This document shows, piece after piece, positions 23,563-27,008 of a stretch of 27,008 nucleotides of DNA. A model generated the notes under the pieces. The model had not been told where the DNA came from. It ran no database searches and worked only from the letters and a program-made list of their open reading frames with translations. Each line of letters begins with the position of its first letter. The stretch's first letter is position 1. The translations under genes were made by a program, and so were the position numbers. Source of the stretch: Nitrososphaerota archaeon (GTDB lineage: Archaea > Thermoproteota > Nitrososphaeria > Nitrososphaerales > CADDZS01). The stretch lies in assembly GCA_013288145.1 (NCBI GenBank), contig JABDCJ010000035.1, forward strand, positions 1-27,008, written 5' to 3'.

Positions 23563-24396
23563 ATGTCTCAGAAAGAAAAGGCGCAGACATTTCGCGAACT
23601 GCATAAGAAAAAGGAATTGCTCATCCTGCCAAATGCTTGGGACGTCCCGAGTGCGAGGATATTTGAGAACACAGGTTTTCCCGCAGTTGCAACTTCAAGC
23701 GCCGGCATGATGGTCTCGCTCGGATACCAGGATGGAGAAACGATCAGCAAGGAGGAATTTCTGTCAGCCTTAAATCGAATCGCGAGAGTCCTATCCATTC
23801 CGCTCAGCGCAGACATTGTCGGCGGCTTTGGCGAAACTCCCGAAGAAGTGGGGCGCTTTGCAGGACAGGTAATACAGGCGGGAGCAGTTGGAGTAAACAT
23901 CGAGGATTTCTCGCACGCGACAAAGAAACTCCATCCCGTGGAATTACAGCTTCAAAAAATCAAGGCGATAAGAAATCAGGCTGATCTCCTGGACATTCCG
24001 ATCGTGATCAATGCAAGGACCGACGCCCTGAGATTTGCCGAGGGCGAAGACAAGATGCAGGAGGCGATCTCCAGAGCGAAGGCCTACAGAGACGAGGGAA
24101 GGGCAGACTGCGTTTATCCCATGGGTCTCGTTGATCACGACTCGATTTCAAGATTTGTCAGGGAGCTGGATTTCTTTCCCGTCAACGTCATGGTCCGAAA
24201 AGGTCTTCCAAGCATTCCCGAGCTGCAGAAACTCGGAGTAAAGAGGATAAGCTTCGGACCCACTGCGTCGTATGCGGCAATGGGACTCCTGAAACGGATA
24301 TCGAACGACCTCTTGGAGAAACAGGACTTTCAAGGACTCGTGGAAGGTGCAATCTCGATTGACGAGCTGAACAGCCTAGCTATCCCGAGGTCTTAG
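23563..24396 (+). CDS. Isocitrate lyase/PEP mutase superfamily enzyme
   Basis: The 277-residue protein is a single (beta/alpha)8 barrel. Motifs are LPNAWDVPSARIFE (22-35), SADIVGGFGETPEE (82-95) with Asp84, VNIEDF (111-116) with Glu114 and Asp115, and INARTDA (149-155). These match the uncharacterised isocitrate lyase/phosphoenolpyruvate mutase group that includes 2-methylisocitrate lyase, oxaloacetate decarboxylase and carboxyphosphonoenolpyruvate mutase. The KKCGH cysteine loop of true isocitrate lyases is absent; the same region reads FSHATKKLHP. It probably cleaves or decarboxylates a 2-oxo or 2-hydroxy dicarboxylic acid with magnesium. A TATA-like TAATAAAC lies about 37 bases upstream of the ATG. 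Confidence 0.9.
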   Translation: MSQKEKAQTFRELHKKKELLILPNAWDVPSARIFENTGFPAVATSSAGMMVSLGYQDGETISKEEFLSALNRIARVLSIPLSADIVGGFGETPEEVGRFAGQVIQAGAVGVNIEDFSHATKKLHPVELQLQKIKAIRNQADLLDIPIVINARTDALRFAEGEDKMQEAISRAKAYRDEGRADCVYPMGLVDHDSISRFVRELDFFPVNVMVRKGLPSIPELQKLGVKRISFGPTASYAAMGLLKRISNDLLEKQDFQGLVEGAISIDELNSLAIPRS

Positions 24397-24505
24397 TCAC
24401 GATTCAAAGAATTGTTTCAAGATCTTTTAGAATGATAGTATCTCTCCCAAATCCTTCCTACCAGTCTCAGCAGACTTTTGCCAAGCTAGTCGGGATTATT
24501 TATTG

Positions 24506-24646
24506 CTAGTCTACTATTTCGCCGCAGGTCGCATCAACTGCAGTTGCAGTTATGGCACTGGCATAGTCAGACGCCAGTAGGACTGAAGCATTCGCAACTT
24601 CGGTGAGCAGTGGGAGTCTCCTCAGGGCAGAAGATGGAATTTCCAC
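24506..24646 (-). pseudogene. C-terminal remnant of a short-chain dehydrogenase/reductase
   Basis: On the minus strand, 46 codons from a GTG at 24646 read LRRLPLLTEVANASVLLASD and AITATAVDATCGEIVD, then TAG. This is the standard SDR C-terminus (RLPTxEEVAxAxxFLASDxASxITGxxxxVDGG), with the usual GG changed to CG. The Rossmann fold and YxxxK site are gone; the fragment begins 11 bases from the VapC-2 stop. It is evidently the tail of an SDR gene cut off when the VapBC-2 module arrived or by deletion. Confidence 0.78.
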
Positions 24647-24657
24647 TTGACAATAGC

Positions 24658-25059
24658 TTAAGGCTTCGAAACTCTAACTATTCCATCAATCCCATCAAAA
24701 TCAGAGTCAAACGAGATTACACTTTTTATTTTTCTATCATACATTATTCTCACGGAAATAACATCAGCGAAAGATAGTTTTTGACCGAACTTTAGAAAAA
24801 GGTGTAACGATCTCTCGCATAATCGTTTGTTAAGAAAGACAATCTTTGTGCTGGAATCAAAGAATAAAGTTTCAAAAACATGACTACCAGCTTTGGAGCC
24901 AAGTCGAGCTGCTACCCCGGTTATGCTCTCGGATAGGATCAGATCGGAGAGAACTTTCTCACCTTTGACGATACTTACCAGTTCCTTTGCTGCTTCATGG
25001 AATTGATCATCTTCGTCAGCAAGCGCTAAAATGAAACTAGAGTCTAGGAAGAAAGTCAG
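24658..25059 (-). CDS. vapC: VapC-type PIN-domain toxin (module 2), apparent CTG start
   Basis: The intact frame gives 133 residues beginning (M)TFFLDSSFILALADEDDQF. The PIN acidic residues are Asp6, Glu44 (SESITG), Asp99 (FADVIS) and Asp119/Asp121 (SFDSDFDG). No ATG, GTG or TTG lies before the first conserved strand. The only sensible start is CTG at 25059-25057, which overlaps the antitoxin stop as CTGA, just where a coupled ATGA would be expected. An in-frame ATT lies one codon upstream. Conventional gene callers would miss it. Either a rare CTG start is used or the toxin has lost its initiation codon. Confidence 0.82.
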   Translation of the reverse strand: MTFFLDSSFILALADEDDQFHEAAKELVSIVKGEKVLSDLILSESITGVAARLGSKAGSHVFETLFFDSSTKIVFLNKRLCERSLHLFLKFGQKLSFADVISVRIMYDRKIKSVISFDSDFDGIDGIVRVSKP

Positions 25060-25271
25060 AATTCTCCCTTCTGTATTCTTTTCTTCAATTCAACCGCATT
25101 AGATCTTTTTCCGCTACGACCCAGAGCAAGAATATCTGTCAGGGTCGGTTTTTTTTGCAACTGGACTGAAACTCCCCTGTTTGAGATCTCCCAGAGGACT
25201 TCGTCGCCGACACCTATGCCGTAGCGCTTCCTTAATTTGGAGGGCACGACAACTTGAAATCCACAATTCAG
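25056..25271 (-). CDS. vapB: AbrB-type VapB antitoxin (module 2), possible CTG start
   Basis: This encodes 71 residues if started at CTG 25271: (M)NCGFQVVVPSKLRKRYGIG and then VGDEVLWEI, a complete AbrB swapped-hairpin domain, with a C-terminal toxin-binding tail ending VELKKRIQKGEF. A GTG at 25247 gives 63 residues but removes the first strand (CGFQVVV) that the fold needs. In support of the CTG, the TATA-like CTTATTTT (25298-25305) is centred about 30 bases upstream of it. The frame closes upstream at a TGA five codons before the CTG. It overlaps vapC by three bases. Confidence 0.72.
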   Translation of the reverse strand: MNCGFQVVVPSKLRKRYGIGVGDEVLWEISNRGVSVQLQKKPTLTDILALGRSGKRSNAVELKKRIQKGEF

Positions 25272-25297
25272 GTATCCTGCCCTAACTCAAATTAGAG

Positions 25298-25305
25298 AAA
25301 ATAAG
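25298..25305 (-). promoter_or_regulatory. TATA-like box of VapBC module 2
   Basis: The minus strand reads CTTATTTT, about 30 bases before the CTG at 25271 and about 54 before the GTG at 25247. Leaderless spacing favours the CTG. Confidence 0.45.
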
Positions 25306-25369
25306 TGTCAAGAGAGTTATTAATTGGGGTACGCAGATACAATTGAAAAAAAGGTGGGTAGAGAAGAAT

Positions 25370-25531
25370 CTAGCGTTTCTTTACAGAAGCGAGAGCTTCT
25401 TCTCTTGTTGAAATGGACTTTCCGTGGACCCTTTGAGCATGGAATTGCACAACTGCTGCAGCGTCTTCTTCACCATGAGGTGTTGTGAAGGTAAAGCCGC
25501 AAGGACAGTCGACACCCAATTTGTCGGTCAT
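25370..25531 (-). CDS. Small DUF1059-like protein 1
   Basis: This 53-residue protein begins MTDKLGVDCPCGFTFTTPHG and continues EEDAAAVVQFHAQRVHG. The CxCG start, the TP-G-ED turn and a helix with spaced histidines match the DUF1059 pattern of small metal-binding-like proteins. It is a paralogue of the protein at 26565-26720. The function is unknown. It is divergent from the Lrp-type regulator, which may control it. A TATA-like GTTTAATC lies about 35 bases upstream of the ATG. It is too short for usual ORF cut-offs. Confidence 0.68.
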   Translation of the reverse strand: MTDKLGVDCPCGFTFTTPHGEEDAAAVVQFHAQRVHGKSISTREEALASVKKR

Positions 25532-25603
25532 TTTACGTCAGAAATGAAGAGTGAAGGAGATCGATTAAACAACGACGGGAATTGGATTGCCGAAATCCAC
25601 AAT

Positions 25604-25626
25604 AGCTAGCGGGCCCGAAGCTAGCG
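25604..25626. promoter_or_regulatory. Paired AGCTAGCG repeats before the Lrp-type gene
   Basis: AGCTAGCG occurs at 25604-25611 and 25619-25626, 15 bases apart; each holds the palindrome GCTAGC, and GGGCCC lies between them. The block ends 12 bases before the ATG at 25639, so it would cover the transcription start. It is a candidate autoregulatory site. Confidence 0.4.
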
Positions 25627-25638
25627 AAGATTAGGTCA

Positions 25639-26562
25639 ATGGATGCAAATGACGTTCGCATATTCTGTGAGATGGCTTTTGCAGGGCTCAACCTAGTCGC
25701 TACAACTGCAAGACAAATTAGCCCTTCCACAATATCGAGAAAGATGGGTCTCGACGAAAAAACTGTCCGATTGCGAATTCGGAAAATGGAAGAGTCTGGA
25801 TTCATCAAGTACTATCAAGCGAGACCAAACCTGTCGCTTCTTGGCATGAAGTACAACTGCTCGTGCCGCTTCGAGGCAATGAATGTGCCAACAAAATACG
25901 GTGTCCTTGATTACATCCAAAATCTCTACGGGGTCGTAGAAGCTTACGATTATCTGGGGCCGATAGTATCAGTTGCAATGGCAGGTGCTTCCGAAACAGA
26001 CATTGCATCGCTCACCGGTCAAATCGCTGGGAGATTCGAGCTTACAAAGATGAGCCTTGGCGCGCAGAGGCTCCGGGACATGCAGAGAGAAAAACTGGAC
26101 ACCCTTGATTGGAAGATAATTCAGAAGCTGAGGTATGATGCTCACGTTACCGCCAAGGAAGTCGCGGACGCTCTTTCAATAACGCAACGAATGTCAGAGT
26201 ACCGCATCGAAAAACTTCTCGACTCCGGATTTGTCACCATCAGACCGGTCATAAATCCCCTGTCGCAGCAAGGGGTAGTGTTCTACGAACTCGGAGTATC
26301 CATCGAATCTTTGAATCGGACCGAAGAAATGCTTCGCCAGAAACACAGCGGAAATATTTGGTCTATGCATACCGCCCCCAATGGAACCATAGTGATGGAT
26401 ATGTTCGGCTTCAAGCTTGCCGAGCCTGAAGAGAGAGCAATGGAACTCTTATCGATGGAGGGCGTGAAATGGTGTTCGATCGCAGTACTCAAAGAAGTTA
26501 TTGAGCCTAAACGTCCAAACTGGATCGACGAGTTCATCCAAGATAACGCAGTTTCGAAATAG
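25639..26562 (+). CDS. Lrp/AsnC-type regulator with two winged-HTH domains
   Basis: The 307-residue protein has a first HTH (about 25-65: PSTISRKMGLDEKTVRLRIR, KMEESGFIKYYQ), a ligand-domain-like segment (about 72-145), a second HTH (about 154-205: LDTLDWKIIQKLRYDAHVTA, KEVADALSITQRMSEYRIEK) and a second alpha/beta segment to the end. This double arrangement is known among archaeal Lrp-like regulators. It probably senses an amino acid or related metabolite and binds DNA as an oligomer. It is flanked by two DUF1059-like genes, one divergent and one convergent with only 2 bases between stops. The GCTAGC repeats upstream may be its own site. Confidence 0.82.
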   Translation: MDANDVRIFCEMAFAGLNLVATTARQISPSTISRKMGLDEKTVRLRIRKMEESGFIKYYQARPNLSLLGMKYNCSCRFEAMNVPTKYGVLDYIQNLYGVVEAYDYLGPIVSVAMAGASETDIASLTGQIAGRFELTKMSLGAQRLRDMQREKLDTLDWKIIQKLRYDAHVTAKEVADALSITQRMSEYRIEKLLDSGFVTIRPVINPLSQQGVVFYELGVSIESLNRTEEMLRQKHSGNIWSMHTAPNGTIVMDMFGFKLAEPEERAMELLSMEGVKWCSIAVLKEVIEPKRPNWIDEFIQDNAVSK

Positions 26563-26564
26563 AC

Positions 26565-26720
26565 TCATACTGTCTTGATGAGGCTCTTGATTTCACCCTC
26601 AGTAATCTTCGTTCCTGGATGGTGCTTGCTAAGGTGCATCTCGATATGTTCTACGACATCCTCGTCGCCGAGTGGAGTTATTACCGTCCATCCGCAAGCG
26701 CAGCTGCCCATCTTTGCCAT
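26565..26720 (-). CDS. Small DUF1059-like protein 2
   Basis: This 51-residue protein begins MAKMGSCACGWTVITPLGDE and continues DVVEHIEMHLSKHHPG. The CxCGWTV start and the HxxxHxxxHH helix follow the DUF1059 pattern and match protein 1 (CPCGFTF, TPHGEED, FHAQRVHG). The histidines and cysteines suggest metal binding. A good TATA-like TTAAATAAT (26743-26751) lies about 27 bases before the ATG, indicating a leaderless transcript. Its stop faces the Lrp-type gene's stop across 2 bases. The function is unknown. Confidence 0.72.
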   Translation of the reverse strand: MAKMGSCACGWTVITPLGDEDVVEHIEMHLSKHHPGTKITEGEIKSLIKTV

Positions 26721-26742
26721 GAGTAACCGAAAAGCGGGTTGC

Positions 26743-26751
26743 ATTATTTAA
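26743..26751 (-). promoter_or_regulatory. TATA-like box of DUF1059-like gene 2
   Basis: The minus strand reads TTAAATAAT, centred about 27 bases before the ATG at 26720, supporting this small gene as real. Confidence 0.6.
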
Positions 26752-27008
26752 TTCATTCTACGCTTAATCTGATTTCACTCTCGTGGATTCCTTTGCAATG
26801 CTCGGGCCATCCTAGCTTCCCTCTTAGATCGATCTTGAGAGTTGCACATTAGGGCAGGATACGATTCAAGGCTGGTTGACTAAATGCGAGTGATGAGATT
26901 TTTAGCCCTAGTTTACCGGTAATTGTTCTTGGAGCTACGAAACGAATTAGGAACAGGATTCCCAGACGAATTTACATAGAATACCAATTGGGACTCTTTT
27001 GATACTTT

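Noticed and set aside
25424..25609. 61-residue plus-strand frame
   Set aside because: It is antisense to the DUF1059-like gene at 25370-25531, which has a paralogue in the window.
26849..26862. TTAGGGCAGGATAC shared with the minus strand at 25272-25285, just upstream of the vapB-2 CTG
   Set aside because: A 14-base match between two places in 27 kb on both strands is expected by chance, and the flanking bases do not match.
1..27008. CRISPR arrays, complete insertion sequences, rRNA or tRNA genes
   Set aside because: I saw no regularly spaced repeats with spacers, no transposase with terminal repeats and no conserved RNA gene sequence on either strand.

Overview
The window looks archaeal. 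Most genes have an A/T-rich TATA-like box about 25-35 bases upstream of the start codon and no Shine-Dalgarno sequence, which is the leaderless archaeal pattern. The solute-binding protein has an N-terminal membrane anchor and a Ser/Thr-rich linker, two VapBC modules are present, and one gene resembles the NitrOD5 domain family that I associate with Thaumarchaeota. My inference is a heterotrophic, peptide-using archaeon related to Nitrososphaerota. I cannot test the lineage from this sequence alone.

Positions 1-14,000 are a catabolic region. It starts with the 3' part of an M24 (Xaa-Pro peptidase-like) gene followed by a creatininase remnant. A minus-strand row follows: CocE-type hydrolase, M1 aminopeptidase with HEAT repeats, beta-hydroxyacid dehydrogenase, a second M1-HEAT paralogue, and a muconate cycloisomerase-like enzyme. 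Divergent from the last is a zinc-type MDR dehydrogenase. A membrane-anchored family 5 substrate-binding protein closes the region. Together they suggest peptide uptake, peptide trimming and oxidation of the resulting acids and alcohols.

Positions 14,000-19,700 look like a small defence or mobile-gene island. It holds a ribbon-helix-helix (RHH) gene and a decayed tandem copy, a winged-helix protein, a DUF2321 zinc-ribbon/DpnII-like nuclease, a divergent pair (RNase H-like exonuclease plus a small HExxH protein), a TIR protein behind an AbrB-like gene, and a two-HTH regulator behind a striking pair of palindromes. A third RHH fragment sits exactly at the 5' edge of the TIR gene.

Positions 19,700-25,300 are a patchwork: an HTH/coiled-coil/zinc-ribbon protein, the NitrOD5-like gene, a frameshifted DUF2283 gene, VapBC-1, a copy of the NitrOD5 gene's tail, an isocitrate lyase/PEP mutase family enzyme, the tail of a short-chain dehydrogenase, and VapBC-2. 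In VapBC-2 both genes appear to start with CTG. Each VapBC module lies next to the amputated 3' end of another gene, which points to repeated insertion or deletion.

Positions 25,370-26,720 hold two small DUF1059-like proteins flanking an Lrp/AsnC-type regulator with two HTH domains. I recognised nothing in 26,721-27,008. I found no tRNA, rRNA, CRISPR array or complete insertion sequence.
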